The notes: generated by a model not told the origin, from the letters alone. Counted from the stretch's first letter, positions 1 to 9,039 are shown. The stretch is 64,000 nt of DNA from Pelagimonas sp. (GCA_025210345.1 JAOARX010000030.1:62001-126000), one strand, 5' to 3'. Numbers and translations are program-made.

Positions 1-120
1 CCTAAGACGACTGGGGCAAAGAAAACCACCGCCAAAAAGACCACCACCAAGAAAACTCCGGCCAAGAAACCTGCGGCGAAAAAGACCACGAAAAAGGCGG
101 CTGATTCCGCGGACGAATAA
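1..120 (+). CDS. C-terminal tail of a Lys/Ala/Thr-rich protein (partial)
   Basis: Only the last 39 codons are in the window, ending at TAA 118-120. The tail is almost entirely Lys, Ala, Thr and Pro in short KKT/AKK repeats and ends in an acidic ADSADE. Such histone H1-like basic tails are known at the C-terminus of DNA topoisomerase I in Rhodobacteraceae and on some small DNA-binding proteins. The upstream sequence needed to decide is outside the window, so no symbol is given. The tail probably contacts DNA; that is inference from composition alone. Confidence 0.7.
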   Translation, partial: PKTTGAKKTTAKKTTTKKTPAKKPAAKKTTKKAADSADE

Positions 121-162
121 GGTGGTCGTTGCAACGGCGCGTTTTGGTCCCGCCAGAGCGCG

Positions 163-1011
163 TCAGCTGATGTTGCGCAGGTCGTCGAGGTTCTCGATCT
201 TTACAAGTTTTTCGCGCTTCACATCCGCGCTCACTGGGCCAGTTGGCACCTCAAGATAGGAGCATATCCGGTCGATCGTGCCTTGATGCGCGGACTGGTC
301 TTCGAGGTCTGCTTCGTAGGTCAGGCTGAGAACTGGAAGGCCCTCAAGCAGCTTGTGCTCAAAATCCAACAGCGTGTTCGACCAATGCAAGGCATCTTTG
401 AACGCCGCCGAGTCGAGCGTGATATTGGTTGTTTCCCGCGGGGCAGCGCCATCAAGTGACGAGTACCGATTGATGTGGGTCGCCTCGATCAGGGATCGCA
501 GATGGTCAAAGGTCTCGCGCGTGAGGTGAATGTAGCGATATCCATTTTGCGCCATGCGTTCGAGGGTGTCACGAATATTGCGCTGCCTTTGTACCTCGGT
601 CATCTGATAGGAAAGCCACTTTACACCATAGGCTTGGGTGCTTGCCTTTGCAGTGAGGCGATTGATCATGTGACGCGGAGAAGCCACCGAATAGTGCAGC
701 AACTCGGGATCACATTGCACACTGGGCACCTGATTGAGCAATCGAGTCAAAAGCGTTGTCCCGCTGCGTGGGCGACCGATGACGATGAACTTGCTTGTGG
801 CCCCTGGCTGGCCGAACGACGTGGCCCAGATGCGGGCCTCCATCAGATAGCCCCTGAAGGTGAGGCGGTCCGGATGAAACCGCTTCAACACATAAGAACG
901 CCCCGGTGCGCGCAGGGAAAAGGCGGGATGGTAGCGAATATCTGTCATGACGCGATTAGGATTGCGGGTTTCGATTAAAAGCACAGCCAATTTTATGTTT
1001 GCTTGGCACAT
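163..1011 (-). CDS. Sulfotransferase-like protein (Stf0/PAPS P-loop type)
   Basis: A 282-residue protein. Residues about 79-88 read GRPRSGTTLL, the 5'-phosphosulfate-binding P-loop typical of PAPS-dependent sulfotransferases, followed by a short helix and an acidic/His stretch (DPELLHY). The family moves a sulfuryl group from PAPS to sugars, lipids or other acceptors in the cytoplasm; the acceptor here cannot be read. No convincing ribosome site marks the start; an internal ATG at 948 (MTDIRY) would give 261 residues. It is divergent from scoA and has no obvious pathway partner. Confidence 0.7.
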   Translation of the reverse strand: MCQANIKLAVLLIETRNPNRVMTDIRYHPAFSLRAPGRSYVLKRFHPDRLTFRGYLMEARIWATSFGQPGATSKFIVIGRPRSGTTLLTRLLNQVPSVQCDPELLHYSVASPRHMINRLTAKASTQAYGVKWLSYQMTEVQRQRNIRDTLERMAQNGYRYIHLTRETFDHLRSLIEATHINRYSSLDGAAPRETTNITLDSAAFKDALHWSNTLLDFEHKLLEGLPVLSLTYEADLEDQSAHQGTIDRICSYLEVPTGPVSADVKREKLVKIENLDDLRNIS

Positions 1012-1048
1012 AACTAACAGTTTGTTTTCTGGACTGCGACTGTTTCCT

Positions 1049-1059
1049 CTGCGCTGCAG
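1049..1059. promoter_or_regulatory. PhaR-like operator upstream of scoA
   Basis: CTGCGCTGCAG is an exact CTGC-N3-GCAG palindrome, the consensus known for the PHB regulator PhaR of Rhodobacter and Paracoccus. It lies in the non-coding gap between the sulfotransferase gene and scoA, about 65 bp before the scoA start. The same 8-base pattern occurs twice before phaP and once between phaC and phaZ. Regulation of scoAB by PhaR is inferred from this match. Confidence 0.5.
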
Positions 1060-1123
1060 CGATTGACTCTGTCCATGGTGCAGGCCACAACCTATGCCAA
1101 GTTAAAAAAATTGGGAGAAAGGC

Positions 1124-1825
1124 ATGAAAAAAGTCTATGGCTCCGCAGCAGAGGCCCTGGATGGGGTGCTGTCGGACGGGATGTTGATCGCTGCGGGGGG
1201 CTTTGGCCTGTGCGGCATTCCAGAGCTGCTGATTGATGCGGTTGTTGACAGCGGTGTGAAGGATCTGACCGTCGCGTCGAACAATGCGGGCGTTGATGAC
1301 TTTGGGCTGGGTAAATTGCTGGCGACCAAGCAGATCAAAAAGATGATGTCTTCTTACGTGGGGGAAAACGCCGAGTTCATGCGCCAGTATCTTTCGGGTG
1401 AGCTTGAGCTGGAATTCAACCCGCAGGGCACCCTGGCCGAGCGCATGCGCGCTGGCGGTGCGGGCATCCCCGGGTTTTATACCAAGACCGGCGTCGGCAC
1501 CGTGATTGCCGAAGGCAAAGACGTCAAGAACTGGGACGGTCAGGATTACATCCTCGAAGAGGGGATCTTTGCGGATCTGGCCATCGTCAAAGCGTGGAAA
1601 GCCGATGAAACCGGCAACCTGATTTTCCGCAAGACTGCGCGCAACTTTAACCACCCGGCCGCGACCTGCGGCAAACTCTGTGTGGTCGAAGTCGAAGAGA
1701 TCGTGCCGACCGGTTCGCTTGATCCCGACATGATCCACCTGCCGGGCATCTATGTGCATCGCATTGTACAGGGTGAGCATGAAAAGCGCATCGAACAGCG
1801 CACCACCCGCAAAAAGGAGGCCTGA
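1124..1825 (+). CDS. scoA: 3-oxoacid CoA-transferase subunit A
   Basis: A 233-residue alpha subunit of succinyl-CoA:acetoacetate (3-oxoacid) CoA-transferase. With ScoB it converts acetoacetate to acetoacetyl-CoA, which links ketone bodies from PHB breakdown to central metabolism. The N-terminus ([16 protein letters not shown] then [12 protein letters not shown]) is the family glycine-rich CoA-binding region, and the length is usual. The start follows a good GGGAGAAAGG ribosome site. scoB begins 1 nt after the stop codon. The PhaR-like palindrome at 1049-1059 lies upstream. Confidence 0.93.
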   Translation: MKKVYGSAAEALDGVLSDGMLIAAGGFGLCGIPELLIDAVVDSGVKDLTVASNNAGVDDFGLGKLLATKQIKKMMSSYVGENAEFMRQYLSGELELEFNPQGTLAERMRAGGAGIPGFYTKTGVGTVIAEGKDVKNWDGQDYILEEGIFADLAIVKAWKADETGNLIFRKTARNFNHPAATCGKLCVVEVEEIVPTGSLDPDMIHLPGIYVHRIVQGEHEKRIEQRTTRKKEA

Positions 1826-1826
1826 T

Positions 1827-2453
1827 ATGCCCTGGGATCGTAATCAGATGGCCGCACGGGCGGCGCAGGAACTTCAGGATGGCTGGTATGTGAACCTCGG
1901 GATCGGCATCCCGACGCTGGTGTCCAACTATATCCCCGAAGGTGTCACCGTGACCCTTCAGTCGGAAAACGGCATGCTGGGCATGGGCCCGTTCCCCTAT
2001 GAGGGCGAAGAAGACGCCGACCTGATCAACGCAGGCAAGCAGACCATCACCGAACTGCCCCAGACCGCCTATTTCGACAGCGCGACCTCCTTTGCGATGA
2101 TCCGCGGTGGCAAGATCGCCATGGCGATCCTGGGCGCGATGGAAGTGGCCGAAAACGGCGACCTCGCGAACTGGATGATCCCCGGCAAGCTGGTCAAAGG
2201 CATGGGCGGCGCGATGGATCTGGTCGCGGGCGTGGGCCGCGTGGTGGTTGTGATGGATCACACCAACAAACACGGCGACAGCAAGGTTCTCAAGGAATGC
2301 ACCCTGCCGCTGACCGGTAAATCGGTCGTGGACCGCATCATCACCAACCTTGGCGTGATGGACGTTGTCGAAGGCGGCCTGAAGCTGGTGGAACTGGCGG
2401 AGGGTGTGACCGAGGAAGAATTCCGCGCCGCGACGCAGGCGACGCTGGTCTAA
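1827..2453 (+). CDS. scoB: 3-oxoacid CoA-transferase subunit B
   Basis: A 208-residue beta subunit of the 3-oxoacid CoA-transferase. It carries the SENGMLG motif, whose Glu forms the covalent glutamyl-CoA intermediate in this family, followed by [18 protein letters not shown]. The start at 1827 is preceded by AAAGGAGG, placed inside the end of scoA; an in-frame ATG at 1752 is inside scoA and has no such site. A rho-independent terminator follows at 2478-2506, so scoAB is a two-gene transcript. Confidence 0.93.
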   Translation: MPWDRNQMAARAAQELQDGWYVNLGIGIPTLVSNYIPEGVTVTLQSENGMLGMGPFPYEGEEDADLINAGKQTITELPQTAYFDSATSFAMIRGGKIAMAILGAMEVAENGDLANWMIPGKLVKGMGGAMDLVAGVGRVVVVMDHTNKHGDSKVLKECTLPLTGKSVVDRIITNLGVMDVVEGGLKLVELAEGVTEEEFRAATQATLV

Positions 2454-2477
2454 GCCTTTGGTAAGCTAAATGATAAA

Positions 2478-2506
2478 GCCGCGCGGATGTCCTGCGCGGC
2501 TTTTTT
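2478..2506 (+). terminator. Rho-independent terminator of scoAB
   Basis: A GCCGCGC / GCGCGGC stem with a 9-nt loop is followed by six T. It lies 24 bp after the scoB stop codon. Confidence 0.85.
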
Positions 2507-2638
2507 GTGCGTTGAAACATGCCCTTTGGGACATGTGGTGGAGGGTTGAAGGACCGGTTTGAGTCCAAGTTGACCGACGCAGCACCTTGCTCCAATGTCC
2601 GTTTCAATAGTGGCAGGAAGTTTCAGGTGGGTTCTCAC

Positions 2639-3004
2639 ATGATACGGTGCGCGATATTCGCAAGCTCCCTTTTATCAGTTGCGCTGCCCGTTTCAGCACA
2701 AGGCGTAGAATGGCAATTGGTCGATTCCGGGGTGTTGACTCATTCGTCTCACGGTAGGGGAATAGAAATGCGCATCCAACCTGACCCAATTCCCAATGGG
2801 GTGTTTGGTAACAAAGACTTGGATGATCTCTTATTGGCGCTTTGCAATCACTATGCCCCGTCCGTCATTCCATATGTTCAGCAACAAACAGACATCGAGG
2901 AACCAAATTTCATTGCAGTACGCATCGTTTCAGGAGGTGCGGTAGGTCGCTATGTCTTGGAAACCTACGCGATTTCTGATGGGCAGTGTGGGGGGGTACT
3001 ATAA
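2639..3004 (+). CDS. Small secreted hypothetical protein
   Basis: A 121-residue protein with a signal peptide: MIRCAIFASSLLSVALPVSAQ, ending in an Ala-X-Ala-like cleavage site. I do not recognise the mature domain. The start at 2639 follows a CAGGTGGG-like ribosome site; an upstream in-frame ATG at 2519 would bury the signal peptide. Base composition is visibly less GC-rich than neighbouring genes, which hints at acquisition. It lies between scoAB and phaP, where related genomes usually carry phaR after phaP. Expected location is the periplasm. Confidence 0.6.
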   Translation: MIRCAIFASSLLSVALPVSAQGVEWQLVDSGVLTHSSHGRGIEMRIQPDPIPNGVFGNKDLDDLLLALCNHYAPSVIPYVQQQTDIEEPNFIAVRIVSGGAVGRYVLETYAISDGQCGGVL

Positions 3005-3112
3005 GCACGCTTGCCCATCAAAACGGGCCTTGGCGTAGGTACAGTGAAGGTCCGCAACGTCCGCATATCCGGCGTTCTTCTATAAACTCCGACCCTTGAT
3101 AACAATACGAAA

Positions 3113-3138
3113 AAGGCGAGATCCGGGGATCTCGCCTT
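3113..3138 (-). terminator. Terminator downstream of phaP
   Basis: A perfect 11-bp stem, AAGGCGAGATC / GATCTCGCCTT with a 4-nt loop, reads into a T-run on the minus strand. It lies 65 bp beyond the phaP stop codon. Confidence 0.8.
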
Positions 3139-3202
3139 CAGGTCATTGCGCCTAAATGGGAGGAGGAGGCGCAAATTCCGGGTCAGCCCGTTGGGGCCGA
3201 TA

Positions 3203-3646
3203 TTACTTCGCGGTTGCTTTTTTTGCAGTCGCGGTCAGCTCGTCGGTGGCTTTTTTGACAGCTGCGGTGGTTTCTTCCTGCAGGTCTTTGCCAGCCGCCA
3301 TCATCAGCTCGACGGTTTCCATCTGAACTTTTTTCGCAATCTCAGCGAAGGCCGCCATGTTTTCAGCAGCAACTTCTGCCTGAGCCGAAGCGAAATCGGT
3401 CATGGCTTTTGCGTAGTCGGCGGGCTCTGCCTTGGCTTTGGACATGTCTGCCATTTTCGCCAGGGTGTCTTTGGTCCACTTGGCCGACAGTTCCGACGAT
3501 TTTTCAGCGGCGTCCAGAGCAACGGCAGCCAGCTTTTCGTTCATGTCTGCGGTGGTTTTGAACGCGTCTTCCATGGCTTTGGTGTCAACCGGGAATGCGC
3601 CCATTACGTCTTTCATCATTGCGGAGATATCAGGGGTCTGAGCCAT
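3203..3646 (-). CDS. phaP: Phasin, PHB granule-associated protein
   Basis: A 147-residue protein, low in aromatics and rich in Ala, Lys, Met and Glu, predicted to be all amphipathic helix. It ends in a Lys/Thr/Ala tail (TATAKKATAK). These are the traits of phasins, which coat polyhydroxybutyrate granules and control their size. Two PhaR-type palindromes at 3708-3748 lie 62-102 bp upstream of the start, and a strong terminator lies downstream, so it is probably a single-gene transcript. It lies 147 bp downstream of phaC on the same strand. No phaR follows. Confidence 0.9.
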   Translation of the reverse strand: MAQTPDISAMMKDVMGAFPVDTKAMEDAFKTTADMNEKLAAVALDAAEKSSELSAKWTKDTLAKMADMSKAKAEPADYAKAMTDFASAQAEVAAENMAAFAEIAKKVQMETVELMMAAGKDLQEETTAAVKKATDELTATAKKATAK

Positions 3647-3707
3647 TGTATCAAGTCCTTAAGTATCGCGGGTCACCCCGCTGTGTTGAAGTTGATACCA
3701 ATATGAT

Positions 3708-3748
3708 TGCTGCGACGCAGCATTTCAAGTGAAATTTCTGCGACGCAG
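3708..3748. promoter_or_regulatory. Tandem PhaR-like operators upstream of phaP
   Basis: CTGCGACGCAG occurs at 3710-3720 and again at 3738-3748, with centres 28 bp apart. Each is part of a longer palindrome (TGCTGCGACGCAGCA for the first). The spacer holds a TTTCA-AG-TGAAA inverted repeat. This matches the CTGC-N3-GCAG operator through which PhaR represses phasin genes until PHB titrates it away. Confidence 0.75.
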
Positions 3749-3793
3749 CATATTTTGACGCGATTAAGCGTAAGGGGCTGAAAAGATTTGGAT

Positions 3794-5611
3794 CTATTCG
3801 TCCATCTGTTGCGCGGCCTTCACCGCGACATAGGTTCCGGGTGCCGGGGCGAGTGCCTTATAGGCCGAATCGCCCGGAACGCGAGCGTCGGTTTTCTTGC
3901 CGGATTTCTTGCGCAGCCAGGCTTCCCAATGCGGCCACCAGGATCCAGTGTGATGCTCTCCCTGGGCTTTCCAGTCGTCGAAATCGAGATCCAGATTGCC
4001 GTTCAGGAAGTGACCATATTTGTCCTTGCCCGGTGGGTTCACAATGCCCGCGATATGGCCGGACTGACCCAGGACAAACTCTTTGTTGCGCGATCCCATC
4101 TGTTTGAACCCGTGATAGACCTGTCGCGCGGCGGCGATGTGGTCGGTCTCGGTTGCGATGGACATCAGCGGCACATCCACATCACGGATGTCCAGCGTTT
4201 CCCCAAACATCTCATAGGTGCCATTGGCGAACTCATTGCGCTGACACAGCCCGCGCAAATATTCGCTGAACATCTTGCCGGGCAGGTTCGCCCCGTCACC
4301 GTTCCAGTACAGCAGGTCAAACGCAGGCGGGGTTTCCCCCATCATGTAGTATTTGATGGCCGGCCCATAGATCAGATCGTTGGCGCGCAGGAAAGAGAAG
4401 GTCCGCGACATGATGAAGAACGGTAAAATCCCCTCTTGGGCGATTTCCTGTTCGATGCCATCGGCGAAATCTTCGGTCAGGAAGGGGGTGAATTCGCCCT
4501 GGTCGCTAAAGTCGGTCAGCGTGGTGAAGAAGGTCGCGGATTTGACGGTCTTATCCTTGCGCTTTTTCAGCAAGGACAGGGTCAGCGACAAGGTTGTACC
4601 CGCGATGCAATAGCCGACCGCGTTGACCTGTTTTGTGCCGCAGATCTCCTTGGCGACCTCCATCGCCTGGATAAAGCCATCTTGGATATAGTCTTCCATG
4701 CCGGTGTCGGCATAGCTTGAATCCGGGTTGATCCAACTGACGACGAACAGGGTATACCCCTGATCGACCACCCAGCGGATCAGGCTGTTGGCGGGTTTCA
4801 GGTCAAGAATGTAGAACTTGTTGATCCAGGGCGGGAACAGCACCACGGGGATTTCCTGGACCTTCTCGGTGGTCGGCTTGTATTGGATCAGCTCCATCAT
4901 GCGATTGCGATAGACAACTTCGCCCTCGGCGGTGGCGATGTTTTTGCCAACCTCAAACGCGGTTTCATCCGCCAGGCGCACCAGAACTTCGCCATTGTTG
5001 GCCTCAAGATCGCTGACAAGGTTCTCCAGCCCGGCGACGAGGCTTTCGCCCTCGGTTTCGACGGCACGCTGCAATGCGTCCGGATTGGTCGCCAGAAAGT
5101 TCGTCGGCGCGAACATGTCCACGATCTGCTGCGAAAAATACCCCAGCCTGCGTTTGTCAAACTCATCCATACCTTCGATGTTATCGACGGCACTGCGAAT
5201 CGCATCGGCGTTGATCAGGTATTGTTGCTTAACGTAGTTGAAGTACGGATGGCTATTCCAAAGGGGGTTTTTAAAGCGGCGATCATCGGGTCCGGGATCA
5301 TCGGGCGCCTTGAGTTTGCCACTGGCCAGCGCCTTTTGCGCCTCGACAAACTGGCTGACCGATCGGCCCCAGAACTGGACCTGTTGCTCCAGCAACTTGC
5401 CAGGGTTCGTCATCCATTCCTGCATATAGGACTGGGCCGCCTTGGAATACAGCGCGACCTCGGGACCATTCAGGGAAACGGGCGTGCTGTGACGCCGGTT
5501 CAATGCTGCTATCAGGCGCTGAGACAGCGCTTCAACCTTTTCAAGGTTCTCCTCCAGCCGCGTGCGATCCTCCTCCTGGACCGAACCTGCGGCAACCTCG
5601 TTTGTTGTCAT
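3794..5611 (-). CDS. phaC: Class I polyhydroxyalkanoate synthase
   Basis: A 605-residue enzyme that polymerises (R)-3-hydroxybutyryl-CoA into PHB at the granule surface. The lipase-like box GYCIAG carries nucleophile Cys335. The catalytic Asp is Asp490 in ATETD, and the catalytic His is His519 in GQSGHIAG. The PHB synthase N-terminal domain precedes the alpha/beta-hydrolase core, and PPWINKFYILDL is a family hallmark. Length is normal for class I, so no PhaE partner is expected. The gene is divergent from phaZ; a PhaR-like palindrome lies 25-35 bp upstream of its start. Confidence 0.97.
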   Translation of the reverse strand: MTTNEVAAGSVQEEDRTRLEENLEKVEALSQRLIAALNRRHSTPVSLNGPEVALYSKAAQSYMQEWMTNPGKLLEQQVQFWGRSVSQFVEAQKALASGKLKAPDDPGPDDRRFKNPLWNSHPYFNYVKQQYLINADAIRSAVDNIEGMDEFDKRRLGYFSQQIVDMFAPTNFLATNPDALQRAVETEGESLVAGLENLVSDLEANNGEVLVRLADETAFEVGKNIATAEGEVVYRNRMMELIQYKPTTEKVQEIPVVLFPPWINKFYILDLKPANSLIRWVVDQGYTLFVVSWINPDSSYADTGMEDYIQDGFIQAMEVAKEICGTKQVNAVGYCIAGTTLSLTLSLLKKRKDKTVKSATFFTTLTDFSDQGEFTPFLTEDFADGIEQEIAQEGILPFFIMSRTFSFLRANDLIYGPAIKYYMMGETPPAFDLLYWNGDGANLPGKMFSEYLRGLCQRNEFANGTYEMFGETLDIRDVDVPLMSIATETDHIAAARQVYHGFKQMGSRNKEFVLGQSGHIAGIVNPPGKDKYGHFLNGNLDLDFDDWKAQGEHHTGSWWPHWEAWLRKKSGKKTDARVPGDSAYKALAPAPGTYVAVKAAQQMDE

Positions 5612-5635
5612 TTTGACGAAATCCCCCTATCTTCG

Positions 5636-5646
5636 CTGCTATGCAG
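5636..5646. promoter_or_regulatory. PhaR-like operator between phaC and phaZ
   Basis: CTGCTATGCAG is an exact CTGC-N3-GCAG palindrome in the 135-bp divergent promoter region of phaC and phaZ. A single PhaR dimer here could act on both directions. Inferred from consensus match only. Confidence 0.55.
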
Positions 5647-5746
5647 AATAACGACGCATTGTGTTTTGAGCAAAGCGACGAATTGGCACCGGGGTAGTAT
5701 TGCGCGGAAATATGCGTGTGTCCCGCATAATTTAGGAAGGGCAGAC

Positions 5747-7033
5747 ATGCGTTATATGATGACCTATGACCTGATGGAAACCGTTCGCAACACCAACCAG
5801 TGGTTGGGCGCAACGGCCAAGACGATGGCATCTTATCCAGTGTTTTCAATGGTTCCCAACCCGGCACTGGAATGGATGGCGGCCTGGGGTGAAGTCACCG
5901 AGCGCAGTTTTGAGCGTATGGTTGCCAAGCCGGACTGGAACATTCACACCTTCACCTGCGAAGATGGCAAGGACCACCTGGTGAACGTTGACACCATCAT
6001 CGAGCGCCCCTTTGGCGACCTGATTCATTTTAACGTTTCGGGGCGCGAAGAGCAGCCGCGCAAGATCCTTCTGGTTGCACCGATGTCCGGTCACTATGCG
6101 ACTTTGCTGCGCTCAACCGTCCGTTCGCTGATCCCCGACGCCGAAGTGTATGTGACAGATTGGCACAATGCGCGCGACATCCCGGTTTCTGCGGGCAAGT
6201 TCGATATCGAAGATTACACGCTCTACCTGATGGACTTCATGCGTGAGATGGGGCCCGATACCAATGTGATCGCCGTGTGCCAGCCCGCGCCGCTGACCCT
6301 AGCGGCAACCGCCTATCTGGCCGAGCTGGACCCAGAGGCGCAACCGCGCACCCTGACCGTGATCGGCGGACCAATCGACCCCAACGCCACCCCGACGGAT
6401 GTAACCGATTTCGGCCACCGCGTCACCATGGGCCAGTTGGAAGAAACCATGATCCAGCAGGTGGGCTTTAAATACAAAGGGGTGGGGCGCAAGGTCTATC
6501 CCGGCCTGTTGCAGCTTTCATCGTTCATGTCGATGAATGCAGATCGCCATTCCAAGGCCTTCCGCGATCAGATTATGCGCGTCAGCAAAGGTGAGGCATC
6601 TGACCACGATGCGCACAATCGCTTTTACGACGAATATCTGGCGGTCATGGACATGCCGGCCGAGTTCTATCTGTCGACCGTTGAGCGTATCTTTAAAAAC
6701 GGTGAAATCGCCAGCAACAGCTTTGTAGTCGATGGTCACAAGGTGGATCTGGGCAAGATCACAGATGTTGCGGTCAAGACAGTTGAGGGGGCCAAGGACG
6801 ATATTTCCGCGCCTGGCCAATGTGTCGCGGCGTTGGATCTTTGCACCGGCCTGCCGGATGAGAAAAAGGCGAGCCACCTTGAACCAGAAGCCGGCCACTA
6901 TGGCATCTTTGCGGGTAAGAGCTGGCGCAACAATATCCGCCCGCTGGTTCTGGAGTTCATTGACCAGAATGCAGCGCCCGCACCCGCGAAAAAACCGGTC
7001 AAAAAGAAAGCCGCCAACGTCAACGCGGCGTAA
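5747..7033 (+). CDS. phaZ: Intracellular poly(3-hydroxybutyrate) depolymerase
   Basis: A 428-residue depolymerase of the PhaZ1 type that mobilises native PHB granules. In place of a Ser lipase box it has AVCQPA with candidate nucleophile Cys178, as in the Ralstonia intracellular enzyme. Asp351/352 and His384 (EAGHYGIF) are candidate triad partners. The C-terminus is a Lys/Ala/Pro tail (PAPAKKPVKKKAANVNAA). The start at 5747 has an AGGAAGGG ribosome site; the longer open frame upstream is only the antisense of phaC. Divergent from phaC. Confidence 0.95.
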   Translation: MRYMMTYDLMETVRNTNQWLGATAKTMASYPVFSMVPNPALEWMAAWGEVTERSFERMVAKPDWNIHTFTCEDGKDHLVNVDTIIERPFGDLIHFNVSGREEQPRKILLVAPMSGHYATLLRSTVRSLIPDAEVYVTDWHNARDIPVSAGKFDIEDYTLYLMDFMREMGPDTNVIAVCQPAPLTLAATAYLAELDPEAQPRTLTVIGGPIDPNATPTDVTDFGHRVTMGQLEETMIQQVGFKYKGVGRKVYPGLLQLSSFMSMNADRHSKAFRDQIMRVSKGEASDHDAHNRFYDEYLAVMDMPAEFYLSTVERIFKNGEIASNSFVVDGHKVDLGKITDVAVKTVEGAKDDISAPGQCVAALDLCTGLPDEKKASHLEPEAGHYGIFAGKSWRNNIRPLVLEFIDQNAAPAPAKKPVKKKAANVNAA

Positions 7034-7079
7034 CTTGGGTTTGATCTCATGGTCGGCCCCCAGGGGCCGCCAGACATAA

Positions 7080-7105
7080 GAAAGCCCGCCGTTTGGCGGG
7101 CTTTT
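7080..7105. terminator. Terminator between phaZ and apt (bidirectional)
   Basis: AAAGCCCGCC / GGCGGGCTTT with a GTTT loop and T-runs on both strands. It lies between two convergent genes and could serve both. Confidence 0.8.
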
Positions 7106-7174
7106 GTTTGGGCATCGCCTATCCGTTGCGGATAATCCCCACCCAGGGGGAAAAGGCGTGATGATTTACGAATT

Positions 7175-7720
7175 TCACAGGCCGTCGAATTCGCACAGCA
7201 CGTGCACATCCATGCCAAGGGCTTCGATCTTTTTGCGGCCCCCCAGCTCAGGCAGATCGACGATAAAGGCGCAGCCGATGATTTCGCCACCAAGCCGTTC
7301 GATCAGCTTGATGCCCGCTTCGGCGGTGCCACCGGTCGCAAGCAAATCGTCGACCACAAGGATCTTTTCCCCCGGTTGGATGGCATCATCGTGGATTTCC
7401 ACCACCGCTTCGCCATACTCCAACTGGTATTCTTCCGAGATCACCGCGCCGGGGAGTTTCCCCTTTTTGCGGATCGGAACAAAGCCGGTCGAAAGCTGGT
7501 GCGCGATGGCGCCGCCTAGGATAAACCCGCGCGCTTCGAGCCCGACGACCTTGTCAAAGCGCACACCGGCATAGGGGTGCAGCAATTGGTCGATCGCCAT
7601 GCGAAAACCGCGCGGGTCCGCAAAGAGCGTTGTGACATCGCGAAACAGGATGCCTTCGTGCGGGAAATCCACGATGGTGCGGATATAGTCCTGAACCTGT
7701 GGGTGTTTGGTCTGTGACAT
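7175..7720 (-). CDS. apt: Adenine phosphoribosyltransferase
   Basis: A 181-residue enzyme that joins adenine to PRPP to give [13 protein letters not shown] is the PRPP-binding loop, and [14 protein letters not shown] is the APT N-terminal signature. The start at 7720 is set by an AGGAG ribosome site. It is the last gene of a five-gene minus-strand cluster that begins with mtnP, whose product releases adenine from methylthioadenosine, so the two enzymes form a salvage route. Confidence 0.95.
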   Translation of the reverse strand: MSQTKHPQVQDYIRTIVDFPHEGILFRDVTTLFADPRGFRMAIDQLLHPYAGVRFDKVVGLEARGFILGGAIAHQLSTGFVPIRKKGKLPGAVISEEYQLEYGEAVVEIHDDAIQPGEKILVVDDLLATGGTAEAGIKLIERLGGEIIGCAFIVDLPELGGRKKIEALGMDVHVLCEFDGL

Positions 7721-7736
7721 GGGGGCTCCTGTCTGG

Positions 7737-8360
7737 TTATGCGGCTCGGCGCAGGCTGGCGGTTGCGATGCCCATGGCAATCAACACAGATCCACCCGCG
7801 CGCGTGATCCAGGCAATGACACCGGGGCGACGGATCATGGTCCGCAACCGATCCGCGGCCAAGGCATAGGCCAGCGCGTTCAGCGTGGCCAATGTCACGA
7901 AGGTCGCGATCAAGATGGCAAACTGCGGCAGCAGCGCCGCGTCGGTGGTGATGAACTGGGGCACGAAAGCAATGAAAAAGGCGATGCTTTTGGGGTTCAG
8001 CGCGGTGACGGCGGCGTTGTGCCAAAAGATCCCTTTGGCCGAGAACTGGGTCTGAGGCAGGTCCAGACCCTCGGACGAGGCAGAGCGGATCAATTTGATG
8101 CCCAGCCAGACCAGATAGGCCGCGCCGACCCACTTCAGGATGGTGAACAGCGTCGCAGAGGTGGCGACCAGCGCCCCAAGCCCCGCCAACGACAGGGACA
8201 TGGCGATGAAATCTCCGGTCGCGACCCCCGCAGCCGAGGCCACCGCGACGCCACGCCCCTTGCTGAGCGCATAAGACAGAACCAGCAGGATTGTCGGCCC
8301 GGGGATGATCAACAAAACGGTCGAGGCGACGACAAAAGCAATCCAGATTTCAAAGGTCAT
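7737..8360 (-). CDS. LysE/RhtB-family amino-acid exporter
   Basis: A 207-residue inner-membrane protein with about six hydrophobic segments and the family start ([22 protein letters not shown]), in which the PGPT turn is diagnostic. Members export basic or hydroxylated amino acids and homoserine lactone; the substrate here cannot be read. It starts 6 nt before the stop of the DUF2927 gene and ends 16 nt before apt, so it is cotranscribed in the mtnP-apt cluster. Confidence 0.88.
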   Translation of the reverse strand: MTFEIWIAFVVASTVLLIIPGPTILLVLSYALSKGRGVAVASAAGVATGDFIAMSLSLAGLGALVATSATLFTILKWVGAAYLVWLGIKLIRSASSEGLDLPQTQFSAKGIFWHNAAVTALNPKSIAFFIAFVPQFITTDAALLPQFAILIATFVTLATLNALAYALAADRLRTMIRRPGVIAWITRAGGSVLIAMGIATASLRRAA

Positions 8361-8366
8361 GTGGCG

Positions 8367-9038
8367 TTACTCCGAGGGTGGATAATGGCGGCGCAGGGCG
8401 TAGATATCTTGCGGCCCTAAGGTCTTGGATGCGTTGCTGTCCTGAGAAAAGACAGACACCCCCTCGTAGACCGGGTTGCGAATATCGGTCAATAGACCAA
8501 GCGCCTGGGTCAGCTCTTCGAGCATGGCGGATTCATAGTGGCTGATATGCAGGCGGGTCGAAAACACCACGGTTGCCCGCTGGATCAGCCGGGTTTGTCG
8601 ATTGGACCACACGGTGACGCGCGCACCCGCCACGATCGACCCGTCAACCCCTTTGATCCCGGTTCCGGTGATCGGCCTGGACCCGTCTGTGTCGATCATA
8701 TAGATCGTGATGTCCGGGGTTTGGCCCGGTTTTGCGCGTGACAGCGTGATCCCGGCGCCGGCGGCGTTGATATATTGCAGCGCGCGGGTGATCGCGGCTT
8801 CGGCACGTTTGGCCCGTTTGCCCAGAAAGGCCCGATCCAGACGCACCAGAGCCACGGTGACGGGGGCGCCGGTGGGCCAATGCAGTAGCGGCTTGGCACA
8901 GGCCTGTCCCGGCGGCGCGGCACAGGCCACCACGCGGTAAAAATCCTCGTCCGTCAGCACGCCTTGGGTTTCGACGAACTCTTGCGCAGCCAGGGGGGCG
9001 GCAAACAGACAGGCGGCAAGGGCAGAGGCGCGGATCAT
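8367..9038 (-). CDS. DUF2927 family secreted protein
   Basis: A 223-residue protein with a short signal peptide (MIRASALAACLFAAPLAAQ). The mature part resembles DUF2927 proteins common in Rhodobacteraceae, with a Zn-protease-like ESAMLEELTQALGLL helix that lacks a clear HEXXH (SHYESAMLEELTQ). Two Cys in the N-terminal third may pair in the periplasm. Function unknown. One nucleotide separates it from the DUF418-like gene upstream and 6 nt from the LysE-type gene downstream. Confidence 0.7.
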   Translation of the reverse strand: MIRASALAACLFAAPLAAQEFVETQGVLTDEDFYRVVACAAPPGQACAKPLLHWPTGAPVTVALVRLDRAFLGKRAKRAEAAITRALQYINAAGAGITLSRAKPGQTPDITIYMIDTDGSRPITGTGIKGVDGSIVAGARVTVWSNRQTRLIQRATVVFSTRLHISHYESAMLEELTQALGLLTDIRNPVYEGVSVFSQDSNASKTLGPQDIYALRRHYPPSE

Positions 9039-9039
9039 G

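Noticed and set aside
3794-4426. Antisense open frames within phaC, and similar long frames opposite ptsP, waaA, lepA and TRAP genes
   Set aside because: They are mirror frames caused by high GC codon bias; none has a family pattern or ribosome site.
4883-5746. Long open frame upstream of phaZ as an N-terminal extension
   Set aside because: It is the antisense strand of phaC; the PhaZ start at 5747 has a good ribosome site and the correct family N-terminus.
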